A DNA stretch of 14,578 bases from Minisyncoccota bacterium (GTDB lineage Bacteria; Patescibacteriota; Minisyncoccia; Phycocordibacterales; UBA9973): contig JAGOOL010000013.1 of NCBI GenBank assembly GCA_017992485.1, positions 1 to 14,578 of the forward strand, written 5' to 3'. Below the pieces are notes generated by a model. That model worked only from the letters and a program-made list of their open reading frames with translations, ran no database searches and was not told where the DNA came from. Below are positions 6,524 to 13,498 of the stretch, piece by piece. Numbering within the stretch: the stretch's first letter is position 1; each line of letters opens with the position of its first letter. Made by a program: the position numbers and the translations under genes.

Positions 6524-7150
6524 ATGAACTTCAATCAACCCCCAGAGCCAAATAAAGAAAGCATAGTAGAAAAACAGCTGGAAGCAGTAGAAAACGCTAC
6601 ACTTGAAAGCGGCAAAAAACTCGACCTCACACTCCTTTTGTTAGACAAAAAAGAAGGAGCGCAACTGGGGAAATATAAAATTGTCGAGAGCGAAACTGAT
6701 AAAGAAAAAACCCTTACAGAATTCAGTCAGGAATTATCTGAAATCATGAAGGTCATAACCGAAACCGGCTTACGGTACCATATGGCAAAAGAGTTGTCTG
6801 ACGAAGAAGGTATGGTAGGTTTTTCTGTTCTTCTATCAAAAACCCAAGAGACTTTGGAAAAGTTTGTCGAGGCTGATAAAAATGATGATGACAAAACGTT
6901 TGGTCTCATGGTTGGTTACCCTAAAACTGCCGTTGAGGCATACAACACGGACGAAGCTTTCAATTTCCAAAATGAGCTTTCTGCTGAAGAATATAAAAAA
7001 ATTGAAAACGAAGGTCTTTTATCTTTTCTCCACTTCAAGCCTTCAAAAGAACATTGGGCAGAAGAACTAGAATTTGCTCGGGAAAACCAGCGGTTGGTTA
7101 AGGAAAAAGCACCACTTCTCTATCAAGAACTAACCAATACAAAGGAATAA
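6524..7150 (+). CDS. Orphan 208-aa acidic cytoplasmic protein
   Basis: I do not recognise this gene. The protein is acidic (many Glu and Asp), with no signal peptide or membrane segment. It is predicted to be largely helical, with amphipathic stretches at about 65-90 (TEFSQELSEIMKVITETGL) and 155-200. A central glycine-containing segment, FGLMVGYPKTAVEAYNTDEA (about 126-145), looks like its most conserved core. The ATG at 6524 has no Shine-Dalgarno sequence and comes 5 bases after the stop of the 14-codon ORF. It follows the 458-aa orphan in the same direction with no terminator between, so the two may be co-expressed. Immediately after it the sequence passes into the M16 peptidase remnant. 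Confidence 0.8.
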   Translation: MNFNQPPEPNKESIVEKQLEAVENATLESGKKLDLTLLLLDKKEGAQLGKYKIVESETDKEKTLTEFSQELSEIMKVITETGLRYHMAKELSDEEGMVGFSVLLSKTQETLEKFVEADKNDDDKTFGLMVGYPKTAVEAYNTDEAFNFQNELSAEEYKKIENEGLLSFLHFKPSKEHWAEELEFARENQRLVKEKAPLLYQELTNTKE

Positions 7151-7160
7151 ACCCCATATA

Positions 7161-7286
7161 ATGGAATTATCAAAAACGCAATTCAATCAAAAAACTCTCG
7201 AAAACGGCATGCGCGTCAATGCTGTACCAATGACGGAAGCAAAGACCGTGACCGTTCTTGCGATTGCTAAAGCATGCGTAATCTAG
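7161..7286 (+). pseudogene. N-terminal remnant of an M16 (pitrilysin-family) peptidase
   Basis: An ATG at 7161 opens 41 codons ending in TAG. The first 38 or so match the start of M16 zinc peptidases: KTLENGMRVNAVPM, then KTVTVLAIAKA. In the family these read as 'LxNGLRVixVPM...TvTVxvxVxAGSrxE', the first beta-strands of the fold. Homology stops at about 7277, before the GS-YE segment and long before the HxxEH zinc site, so no active enzyme is possible. The stop is the palindrome CTAG (7283-7286), which also supplies the stop of the antisense gene. A matching C-terminal remnant lies at 7664-7753. Confidence 0.75.
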
Positions 7287-7627
7287 TTGAACGAAATTCT
7301 CCATTTATCCCATTCGGTAGCATTGTGTCGGACAGCCCAAAGTTCAATTGTATAAATGACATCTTGGATAGTAAGTACTTCGGTTTTTCCAAAAGCCACG
7401 GTAAGCGGAGCATTTTCGGCATTAAGGAAACGGATAGTAGCATCTTCGTCCGAAGCCCTGTCTAGTATAAAACCAACTCTACCAGCCTTTATAAAATCTG
7501 CCTCTGAAAAGTTGACGGCAGTCAGTGTGCTTAGTTCGATTGGAAACTCGGTAAAAGCCGTAGCTTTTCCATGCCTATTTTCTTTAAGAATAAGAAACTG
7601 CGCTCCATCAGGTAGTTGATTTTCCAT
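7283..7627 (-). CDS. Orphan 114-aa protein inside the M16 peptidase scar
   Basis: I do not recognise this gene. The ATG at 7627 is chosen over an upstream in-frame start at 7660 because a TATACT -10 box (complement of 7636-7641) ends 8 bases before it. The protein has no signal peptide or membrane segment. It alternates short hydrophobic and polar stretches (GAQFLILKEN, ELSTLTAVNF, RVGFILDRAS, EVLTIQDVIYTIELWAVRHN), which suggests a small beta-rich fold. It ends in WDKWRISFN. It sits antisense, exactly between the N- and C-terminal remnants of an M16 peptidase, and its TAG shares the CTAG palindrome with the N-terminal remnant's stop. It therefore probably arrived with the event that removed the peptidase core. 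No terminator is seen after it. Confidence 0.65.
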   Translation of the reverse strand: MENQLPDGAQFLILKENRHGKATAFTEFPIELSTLTAVNFSEADFIKAGRVGFILDRASDEDATIRFLNAENAPLTVAFGKTEVLTIQDVIYTIELWAVRHNATEWDKWRISFN

Positions 7628-7635
7628 ATGCCAAA

Positions 7636-7641
7636 AGTATA
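7636..7641 (-). promoter_or_regulatory. -10 box of the antisense orphan (leaderless)
   Basis: TATACT on the minus strand, followed by TTTGGCAT and then the ATG at 7627. This resembles the gyrB start region (TATACT, TTTGGGACAT, ATG). Confidence 0.5.
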
Positions 7642-7645
7642 CACC

Positions 7646-7674
7646 AATAGCCAAATTCAATAAATAGCCAATTC
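7646..7674 (+). repeat. Short direct repeat at the edge of the M16 scar
   Basis: AATAGCCAAATTC (7646-7658) and AATAGCCAATTC (7663-7674) differ by one A and lie 17 bases apart. They lie where the antisense gene's promoter region meets the M16 C-terminal remnant. They may mark the rearrangement edge or a replication slip. Confidence 0.5.
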
Positions 7675-7753
7675 TATATTCAAGAGCGAGAAAATGAACT
7701 TGGCGTATATTGGACCCTTAAAATTCACCGATAGCGATATTTTCGTGAATTAG
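7664..7753 (+). pseudogene. C-terminal remnant of the M16 peptidase
   Basis: In one frame, without an upstream start, 7664-7753 reads IANSIFKSEKMNLAYIGPLK and ends in FTDSDIFVN and TAG. M16 peptidases end with a helix and strand of the form 'A..IF...kLNLAvIGP' shortly before the C-terminus, which this matches. The intervening roughly 350 codons expected for a ~420-aa M16 protein are gone, and the antisense orphan occupies the gap. An in-frame TAA lies at 7661-7663, so this piece cannot be translated as part of the old protein. Confidence 0.65.
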
Positions 7754-7845
7754 TGCTCTATTTGAGCTAGGCTTGGCAGGCGACTATAGCCAGCATTGCT
7801 CATAATGGCAGTTCTCACTTCATCCACCAGGCCGCGCAAAGAATG
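7750..7845 (-). pseudogene. Possible 31-codon reverse-strand gene remnant
   Basis: On the minus strand 31 codons are open without a start: HSLRGLVDEVRTAIMSNAGY then SRLPSLAQIEH and TAA. The stop overlaps the M16 remnant's TAG, as for two convergent genes. The pattern (V/I)RTA.MS.AG...L..L is faintly like the C-terminal part of IMP dehydrogenase and related TIM-barrel enzymes, but it is too short to assign. Upstream, the frame runs into a terminator stem. It could also be a chance open frame. Confidence 0.25.
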
Positions 7846-7846
7846 T

Positions 7847-7884
7847 AAAAGAAAAAGCCGCGAGAAATCGCGGCTTTTTCTTTT
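7847..7884. terminator. Strong bidirectional terminator
   Basis: A perfect 16-bp stem (7847-7862 with 7869-7884) has an AGAAAT loop. The core is GCCGCG/CGCGGC flanked by A-rich and T-rich arms, so a U-run follows in both directions. It isolates the GH3 gene from the scar. The 314 bases between the antisense orphan and the GH3 gene hold only the remnants, this terminator and the two promoters. Confidence 0.9.
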
Positions 7885-7926
7885 GCATTAGACGGAACAT
7901 GCACTCCCTAAGTCTCAATCACATCC

Positions 7927-7935
7927 TGGTATACT
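7927..7935 (+). promoter_or_regulatory. Extended -10 promoter of the GH3 gene (leaderless)
   Basis: TGG followed by TATACT (7930-7935) ends 6 bases before the ATG at 7942. Confidence 0.6.
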
Positions 7936-7941
7936 GAAAGC

Positions 7942-9159
7942 ATGCGTAAGCTTTTCCTCATTTTAATACTCATTGCTGCGGGGATTTTTGTTCTTGTTAA
8001 ACAGCAAGAGCAAAACCCGAGCCTAGAACTTGTCGCGCAAAGTATTTCGGCCGGCGATATTGTGCCATCTGACGAAGTGGTTCCATCCGGCGAGGTAACG
8101 TCACCGGACCAAACAAAATCTGACCAAGCAGACGTTGAACTCCAAGCAAAAATTGATCAGCTTTTTATGATCGGTTTTCGCGGCTACACATACGACAGCG
8201 CGAGTGATATTAAAAAAGCACTTTCTGAAACAAACCTCGGTGGCGTCATTCTTTTTGATTACGACACACCGAGTAAAAAATACGCGCGCAATATTCAAAC
8301 CGAGTCGCAGCTCAAAAAATTAATAACGGACCTTCAGTCAAACACCAAAACAAAATTGTTTGTTGCCGTAGATGAAGAAGGCGGTAAGGTAAGTCGCCTC
8401 AAAAATATGTCCGGTTTTGAAAAAACATCTTCGGCTGCATATCTTGGAACGCAGCCGACAGCGACAGTGCAAGCAACGGGAAAAAATCTCGGCACACAAC
8501 TCGCTAGTTATGGATTTAATATAAATTTTGCTCCGGATCTCGATGTAAATGTTAATCCGAAAAATCCTGTCATTGGTGGCGTTGATCGTTCTTTTTCATC
8601 TGACGCGGCTATAGTTTCCGAAAAGGGAATTGCATTTATGAAAGGCTTGATTGCGGGTGGTATCACTCCGGTTGGCAAGCATTTCCCAGGGCATGGCAGT
8701 TCGACAGCCGATAGTCACTTCGGTTTTGTCGATATTAGTACTACATATAAAGAGTACGAACTCGATCCGTTCAAGGCCGCATGCGCTGCAGGACTTCCGG
8801 CCATTATGGTTGCTCATGTTTACAATAAAAATGTTGATGCCAAATATCCGGCAACGCTTTCCCAAAAACATACTGCAAATCTCAAGCAAAAGGCCGGCTG
8901 TAGCAATCAACTTATTTTTTCCGACGACATGGATATGCGCGCGATTAGTGCGCAGTATGGTCGTGAAGAAGCGCTCATCCTTGCGCTAAATGCCGGTGTT
9001 GATGTACTTGTCATTTCAAACAATGTTGTCGGCTACGACAAAGACGCTTATTTCAATGCCCGCAAAATAGTTTTCGATGCGGTCAAATCCGGCAAAATAA
9101 CTCAAAGTACCATTGACGCTGCGTATAAGAAAATTAAAGATTTTAAGGGTTCTATATAG
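7942..9159 (+). CDS. Exported glycoside hydrolase family 3 enzyme, NagZ-like
   Basis: A 405-aa protein with an N-terminal signal or anchor helix (residues 4-18, LFLILILIAAGIFVL), a low-complexity linker (about 25-65, repeats of VPSDEV/VPSGEV) and a GH3 TIM barrel (about 68-402). Motifs in order are GQLF-like IDQLFMIGF, GGVILF, VAVDEEGGKVSRL (142-153), APDLDVN, VDRSF (R216), KHFPGHG (246-252), DSH (257-259, expected general-acid loop of NagZ) and SDDMDM (327-332, containing the expected nucleophile Asp). NagZ enzymes release N-acetylglucosamine from peptidoglycan fragments. An anchored extracytoplasmic form would act on the cell's own wall, a host's wall or scavenged glycans. With no Cys in a lipobox position, a signal-anchor is likelier than a lipoprotein. 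The exact substrate is inferred. The gene precedes another exported-protein gene but has its own promoter. Confidence 0.9.
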   Translation: MRKLFLILILIAAGIFVLVKQQEQNPSLELVAQSISAGDIVPSDEVVPSGEVTSPDQTKSDQADVELQAKIDQLFMIGFRGYTYDSASDIKKALSETNLGGVILFDYDTPSKKYARNIQTESQLKKLITDLQSNTKTKLFVAVDEEGGKVSRLKNMSGFEKTSSAAYLGTQPTATVQATGKNLGTQLASYGFNINFAPDLDVNVNPKNPVIGGVDRSFSSDAAIVSEKGIAFMKGLIAGGITPVGKHFPGHGSSTADSHFGFVDISTTYKEYELDPFKAACAAGLPAIMVAHVYNKNVDAKYPATLSQKHTANLKQKAGCSNQLIFSDDMDMRAISAQYGREEALILALNAGVDVLVISNNVVGYDKDAYFNARKIVFDAVKSGKITQSTIDAAYKKIKDFKGSI

Positions 9160-9212
9160 CTTCAGCTTTTCTTAATCTCACTTCTATATACTCCTTGCCT
9201 TTTGATATTGCC

Positions 9213-9239
9213 GAGGCTATCGAAATAAAGCCTCTTTCT
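9213..9239 (+). terminator. Weak terminator after the GH3 gene
   Basis: GAGGCT (9213-9218) pairs with AGCCTC (9229-9234) around a 10-base loop, followed by TTTCT. The stem is short and the U-run poor. Confidence 0.4.
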
Positions 9240-9280
9240 AACAGTTTTCCATAACTCATCCAAAATTATCCTTATTTCTC

Positions 9281-9289
9281 TGCTATAAT
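9281..9289 (+). promoter_or_regulatory. Extended -10 promoter of the NHL-repeat gene
   Basis: TGC followed by consensus TATAAT (9284-9289) lies 10 bases before the GTG start at 9300. No matching -35 is evident. The predicted leader is about three bases. Confidence 0.65.
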
Positions 9290-9299
9290 TTGACTACTT

Positions 9300-12200
9300 G
9301 TGAATTTGATCAAAAAGCACAACAAGCTATTTCATGCGCTTATTATTTTGCTTACCGTGGCAGTAAATTTGGCATTCTTCACCGGATTCTCTCGTGCAAA
9401 TAGCCAGCTCTCATTTGTTCGGCAGTGGGGAACAGGTGGTACAACATCTACTGCAACCTCACTCCAAGTCACTCTTTCTCCAAATGGACAAGTCTTTGTC
9501 TCAGAAGCTGAGAGTCATACGGTTTCTATCTATGATTCAACGGGTCATCCAATAAGAGTGTTCGGCGTTCATGGTACGGGTAACGGTGAATTCGATTTTC
9601 CTTGGGGTCTGGCAGCAAGTGCAAGTAGTAATATATACGTTGCCGATACGAATAATCATCGTATTCAATACTTTACTCAAAACGGAATCTATCTCGGTCA
9701 GTTCGGCACATATGGAACTGGAAAAGGTGAATTACAATTCCCTCGTGGTATTGCGATTGCAAGCGACGGCAGTGTTTTTGTTGCAGACAGTCTCAATCAT
9801 CGCATTGAACGATTTAGTCCGACGGGTGTATATATGGGTCAATTTGGTTCACAGGGTAGTAACCCGAATCAATTTGAATTTCCTGAAGATGTATTCGTTT
9901 CAAATACCAATGAAGTTTTTGTAACCGACTCGAGTAATCATGTTGTCAAAGTCTTTACTCTCGACGGAACATTTATTCGTCAATTTGGTACACAGGGTAG
10001 CGGAGATGGACAGTTTAACTTTCCAAAAGGTATAACCGTAACAGCAACCGGCGCAGTCTTTGTTGCCGACACTGGAAACTACCGCATACAGAACTTCCTT
10101 ACTTCGGGTACTTTTCAATCCAAATTCGGCGGCCAGGGGAGCGGGAATAGTCAGTTTAGTGCAGCGCAAGATGTCGCACTTGGTGCGGGTGGCGTGGTCT
10201 ATGTAGCAGATGGTGGCAATCGGCGCATTCAGCTGTTTTCACAAAATGGAGTATTTTCAAAAAGTTTTCCAATAACAAATCCAACAACAGACAGTAGTGG
10301 AAAATTTAACTTCCCTTCAGGTATTTTTAAGGTACCATCAGGTAATATTTATGTTGCGGATAAACTAAACAGCCGCATTCAAGTATTCACTCCAACCGGA
10401 GAATTCGTATCAAAGTTTGGTAGTTTTGGACAAGGGGACGGAGAATTCTCTTCTCCAGTAGATGTTGCAGTTGCTCCAGATGACAGAATATACGTAAGTG
10501 ACCAAGATAATGATCGCATTCAAATATTTTCTGCGAACGGTACGTATCTTTCACAATTTGGTGATAGTGGCAGTGGGCCCGGTCAATTTGATCATCCTGG
10601 CGGTATTGTAGTCAATAATGGATATTTGTACGTTGCCGATACTGGCAACAACCGTATTCAAAAGTTCGATATAGATGGCAATTACAATTCAGAAATCGGT
10701 AGTTATGGTAATGGCGATACAGAATTTGCTCATCCTGCAGATTTGGATGTAGACGCACTAGGAAACATCTACATCGCTGACACCTTGAATAATCGTATTC
10801 AAGTACTCGACCAATACTTTAATTTCGTAGAACAATTTGCAATTTCAGTTAGAAATCCCGACCCAGCTGATCCTGTAAATGGTTCATACTTTGGCCCACG
10901 AGGTCTTGTGGTTCAAGGTAGTCACATCTATATTTCTGATACGGAAAACAATAGAGTGCAAGTTATCGACACCGACGGTAATTTCATTGCCAAAATCGGC
11001 GTCGAAGGAACTAGTGCCTCTGAATTTTCAACACCAATCGGTATAACGACAGGTGCAACCAATCAAATCTTTGTTGTCGACTCAAATAATCATCGTGTTC
11101 AAGAATTCCAGCTCGACCAAGTTCCACCAGTGGTGCCTGTTGATCCAATTGATCCAGTAAATCCTGGCGGCGGTGGCGGCGGAGGTGGCGTTATCGTCGT
11201 CCCTGTCTTACCCGTTAGTCCGGTTGTTCCAGTGATACCTGTTACAGAAGTTGATCCGGTTATTCCTCCTGTGTTTCCAAATGAGGATACGCTGCTCACT
11301 ATCTTGCCTGAACCAGTCCAAGAAATCATAGAGTCAGTCACGACCGTAATTACGGAATCTGTACTAGTTCCAGCACGTGTCGTCGTTGCAAAAGTTGAAG
11401 CTGTCACACCATCGCCTCTCAAGACATATATTCCACAAACGATTATGACGTCTGGTTTATTGGTCGGTTCGATTGCGATGATCACTGACAATCTTTTTTC
11501 TACGCCAATGACATTCGCACAGTTCTTACTTATTCCTGCTCGCATGTGGGCAAACTTACTTGCTCTCTTCGGTATCAAGAAGCGTCGTCGACCATGGGGC
11601 GCTGTTTATGACACCATGACAAAGCAGCCACTCGACCCCGTATATCTTGAGCTTATTAACAAGGATGGTTTTGCTGTAGCAAAAACGACAACTGATATTT
11701 ACGGACGATACAGTTTCAAAGTTACGCCAGGCCATTATATGTTACGTCCGCGCAAGGCAGGCTACGTGTTTCCATCTCTTGTCTTGGCACACGCCGAACG
11801 TGATGAAGTCTACAAAGATCTCTATTTCGGAAATTATTTCGAAATCAATCACGAAGCAGAGACAATTGACAAGAACGTACCAATGGATCGCGCAAAAATC
11901 GACTGGAAAGAATTTATGAAGCAGGATCAGAAAATGCTGACATTTCTTGCACATCGAGATGAACTTATAGCCAAAACATCTCATCTCCTCTTTATTGCCG
12001 GATTCATCATTGCGGTCGGCGCTCTCTTGCTTGCACCACGAGCATATACAATCATTGTCTTCCTTCTCTACTTAATGATGTATATTGCTCGTCGCCTAGG
12101 TCCAAATCCTTCAAAAATCGGCAAGGTTACTGATGCCACAACGAAAGCACCGCTATCATTCGCTATTGTCCGCGTATTCTCTGTAAAACTCGGCAACGAA

Positions 12201-12377
12201 GTCGTTCGCAAAGCAACCAACAAATTCGGTCAATTCTTCTGCCCCGTTCCCGACGGCGACTACTACCTGTCGTTCGATCGTAAGAATGAAAATGGCAGCT
12301 ACACAGAAGCAAATAAAAAAGAACTCATTCATATCGACCGGGGTGTTGTTGCCGGCAAGTGGGAAGCGAGCTTCTAA
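9300..12377 (+). CDS. 1025-aa surface protein: 12 NHL repeats, Pro/Gly linker, membrane segments, two carboxypeptidase-regulatory-like domains
   Basis: It starts at a GTG. The signal peptide is basic (MNLIKKHNK) plus a hydrophobic core (12-30) ending near SRA. Residues 38-605 hold 12 repeats of about 47 residues, each with a 'YVADTxNxRIQxF' core; cores begin near 66, 112, 159, 206, 253, 300, 350, 397, 443, 490, 543 and 590. This fits two six-bladed beta-propellers, which in NHL proteins bind proteins, glycans or RNA. A Val/Pro linker with eight consecutive glycines follows (608-660). Hydrophobic segments at about 712-730 and 738-757 precede KKRRRP, then a carboxypeptidase-regulatory-like domain (765-825: GAVYDTMTKQPLDPVYLEL, TDIYGRYSFKVTPG). 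A membrane hairpin (894-932) and a second such domain (939-1000) end the protein. Substrate and role are unknown; an envelope-anchored adhesin or scaffold is the simplest inference. Confidence 0.9.
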   Translation: MNLIKKHNKLFHALIILLTVAVNLAFFTGFSRANSQLSFVRQWGTGGTTSTATSLQVTLSPNGQVFVSEAESHTVSIYDSTGHPIRVFGVHGTGNGEFDFPWGLAASASSNIYVADTNNHRIQYFTQNGIYLGQFGTYGTGKGELQFPRGIAIASDGSVFVADSLNHRIERFSPTGVYMGQFGSQGSNPNQFEFPEDVFVSNTNEVFVTDSSNHVVKVFTLDGTFIRQFGTQGSGDGQFNFPKGITVTATGAVFVADTGNYRIQNFLTSGTFQSKFGGQGSGNSQFSAAQDVALGAGGVVYVADGGNRRIQLFSQNGVFSKSFPITNPTTDSSGKFNFPSGIFKVPSGNIYVADKLNSRIQVFTPTGEFVSKFGSFGQGDGEFSSPVDVAVAPDDRIYVSDQDNDRIQIFSANGTYLSQFGDSGSGPGQFDHPGGIVVNNGYLYVADTGNNRIQKFDIDGNYNSEIGSYGNGDTEFAHPADLDVDALGNIYIADTLNNRIQVLDQYFNFVEQFAISVRNPDPADPVNGSYFGPRGLVVQGSHIYISDTENNRVQVIDTDGNFIAKIGVEGTSASEFSTPIGITTGATNQIFVVDSNNHRVQEFQLDQVPPVVPVDPIDPVNPGGGGGGGGVIVVPVLPVSPVVPVIPVTEVDPVIPPVFPNEDTLLTILPEPVQEIIESVTTVITESVLVPARVVVAKVEAVTPSPLKTYIPQTIMTSGLLVGSIAMITDNLFSTPMTFAQFLLIPARMWANLLALFGIKKRRRPWGAVYDTMTKQPLDPVYLELINKDGFAVAKTTTDIYGRYSFKVTPGHYMLRPRKAGYVFPSLVLAHAERDEVYKDLYFGNYFEINHEAETIDKNVPMDRAKIDWKEFMKQDQKMLTFLAHRDELIAKTSHLLFIAGFIIAVGALLLAPRAYTIIVFLLYLMMYIARRLGPNPSKIGKVTDATTKAPLSFAIVRVFSVKLGNEVVRKATNKFGQFFCPVPDGDYYLSFDRKNENGSYTEANKKELIHIDRGVVAGKWEASF

Positions 12378-12405
12378 TAGAAGCGCTTAACTTAAAAAAT
12401 AACAG

Positions 12406-12414
12406 TGGTACACT
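12406..12414 (+). promoter_or_regulatory. Extended -10 promoter of radC (leaderless)
   Basis: TGG followed by TACACT (12409-12414) ends 7 bases before the ATG at 12422. It fixes the radC start and excludes an in-frame GTG at 12359, which lies inside the upstream gene. Confidence 0.55.
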
Positions 12415-12421
12415 AGAACAT

Positions 12422-13165
12422 ATGAAAGCCATGTATACCCGCACGTTTTCCGTGCCAGTGATGTTAGAAAGAAATAATTCCGCAGACAAAAAGTATGTTT
12501 TGACCATACGTGATTTACCGAACGAGCAAAAGCCACGAGAGAAAATGTTGCGCGACGGCGTCAGTCTCCTTTCGATGGCAGAGCTGCTCAGTGTCATTCT
12601 CAACGTCGGTTCAAAAAAAGAAGATGTGCTTTCAATGAGTAATCGTATCTTGAAAGAGTATGGTGAAAAAAGTATTGCCACAGCCCGCAATCCCAAAGAG
12701 GTGAGTCACGATCTTGATATCCCACTTGGACGTGCTTCGCAGCTTGTCGCTATCGTTGAACTCGGCCGCAGATTATTTGAGCGCAACCCAAATGGTGGCA
12801 AGATTATTCGTACAGCCAAAGATGTCTATGCTTACACCAGAGGAATGGAAGATCTACCAAAAGAGCATCTCCGCGGCATTTACCTCAACAGCCACTACAA
12901 GGTTATTCACGATGAAGTTATTTCGATTGGCACGATAGATGCCAATATTATTCATCCTCGTGAAGTCTATCGTCCGGCCCTAGAATACTCTGCTGTCGCA
13001 GTTATTTTAGTCCACAATCACCCGTCAGGTATTTTGAAGCCAAGTAATGACGATCTTACTGTCACGGCACAACTTATCAATGCCGGCAAATTACTTGGCA
13101 TCGAACTCATTGATCACGTTATTGTTTCTCGGAATGGTTTTAAAAGCATAATAGAAGAAGCGTAA
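12422..13165 (+). CDS. radC: RadC-family JAB/MPN metalloprotein
   Basis: A 247-aa member of the RadC (UPF0758) family. After a 30-residue N-terminal extension comes the helical region typical of the family (RDLPNEQKPREKML, then LSMAELLSVIL; about 30-125). The JAMM/MPN metal-binding domain follows: HDEVISIGTIDAN (E165, expected catalytic glutamate), then HNHPSG (198-203) and PSNDD (207-211), which together give the HxHPSG...PSxxD zinc site. The final strand is ELIDHVIVSRNGFKSI. RadC proteins were linked to DNA repair, but their biochemical role is unsettled. The ORF could be extended upstream to 12359 only by overlapping the NHL gene, and the promoter argues against that. The next gene starts one base after its stop, so the two are probably translated together. 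Confidence 0.92.
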   Translation: MKAMYTRTFSVPVMLERNNSADKKYVLTIRDLPNEQKPREKMLRDGVSLLSMAELLSVILNVGSKKEDVLSMSNRILKEYGEKSIATARNPKEVSHDLDIPLGRASQLVAIVELGRRLFERNPNGGKIIRTAKDVYAYTRGMEDLPKEHLRGIYLNSHYKVIHDEVISIGTIDANIIHPREVYRPALEYSAVAVILVHNHPSGILKPSNDDLTVTAQLINAGKLLGIELIDHVIVSRNGFKSIIEEA

Positions 13166-13166
13166 T

Positions 13167-13400
13167 ATGTCCGCCAAAGTGTATACAATAAACAGCCATA
13201 TTGGTTTTATTCGCGATGCCGAATATCAACCAAAACGAGATGCAGCGCTCGCGGCACATTTTCGTGATGCGATGGTTTTGTTTCGTGCGCGTGTAGAACT
13301 TTTGGCATCACTCAATCACACAACAACAAAAGATGAAGCGACAAGCATGAAAGTTATGCTTGAAGCTTTGATCGAAGCCAAGCGCAGACTCAATAGGTAA
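13167..13400 (+). CDS. Small 77-aa helical protein coupled to radC, unknown function
   Basis: I do not recognise this gene. ATG follows the radC TAA after a single base, with no Shine-Dalgarno sequence, which points to translational coupling. The protein opens with a short possible beta-stretch (AKVYTINSHIGFI). It then looks almost entirely helical (about 24-75: AALAAHFRDAMVLFRARVEL, then MKVMLEALIEAKRRLNR) with a basic end. It has no membrane segment or cysteines. A helical-hairpin binding partner is the most that can be inferred. A weak hairpin, GGTT/AACC (13417-13428), followed by T-rich sequence may end the operon. Confidence 0.65.
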   Translation: MSAKVYTINSHIGFIRDAEYQPKRDAALAAHFRDAMVLFRARVELLASLNHTTTKDEATSMKVMLEALIEAKRRLNR

Positions 13401-13450
13401 CCCAGTCGCTAGCTAGGTTTGCTAACCCTACACATCTTTTTCCAAAGTAG

Positions 13451-13490
13451 TATACTTATAGAGTAGTCGATTTCTTATTAAGTATATATT
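13451..13490 (+). promoter_or_regulatory. Two candidate -10 boxes before the Lys-rich membrane protein
   Basis: TATACT (13451-13456) would give a leader of about 35 bases. TATATT (13485-13490) ends 8 bases before the ATG at 13499 and fits the leaderless geometry seen elsewhere. Neither has a convincing -35. Confidence 0.4.
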
Positions 13491-13498
13491 CCTAATGT

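Noticed and set aside
7274..7619. Plus-strand ORFs opposite the antisense orphan (7274-7465 and 7356-7619)
   Set aside because: No promoter fits and the sequences look like low-quality shadows; the reverse frame has a promoter and more protein-like composition.
9538..11110. Periodic DNA of about 140 bases, considered as a CRISPR or tandem repeat
   Set aside because: The repeats are diverged coding repeats (NHL blades) with a period of about 47 codons, not identical DNA repeats with spacers.
11099..11578. Reverse 159-codon ORF with runs of Gly, Thr and Pro
   Set aside because: Shadow of the Val/Pro/Gly linker of the NHL protein; its collagen-like look comes from complementing proline and glycine codons.
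12359..12421. Upstream GTG extension of radC by 21 codons
   Set aside because: It overlaps the end of the NHL gene and comes before the -10 box at 12409-12414.
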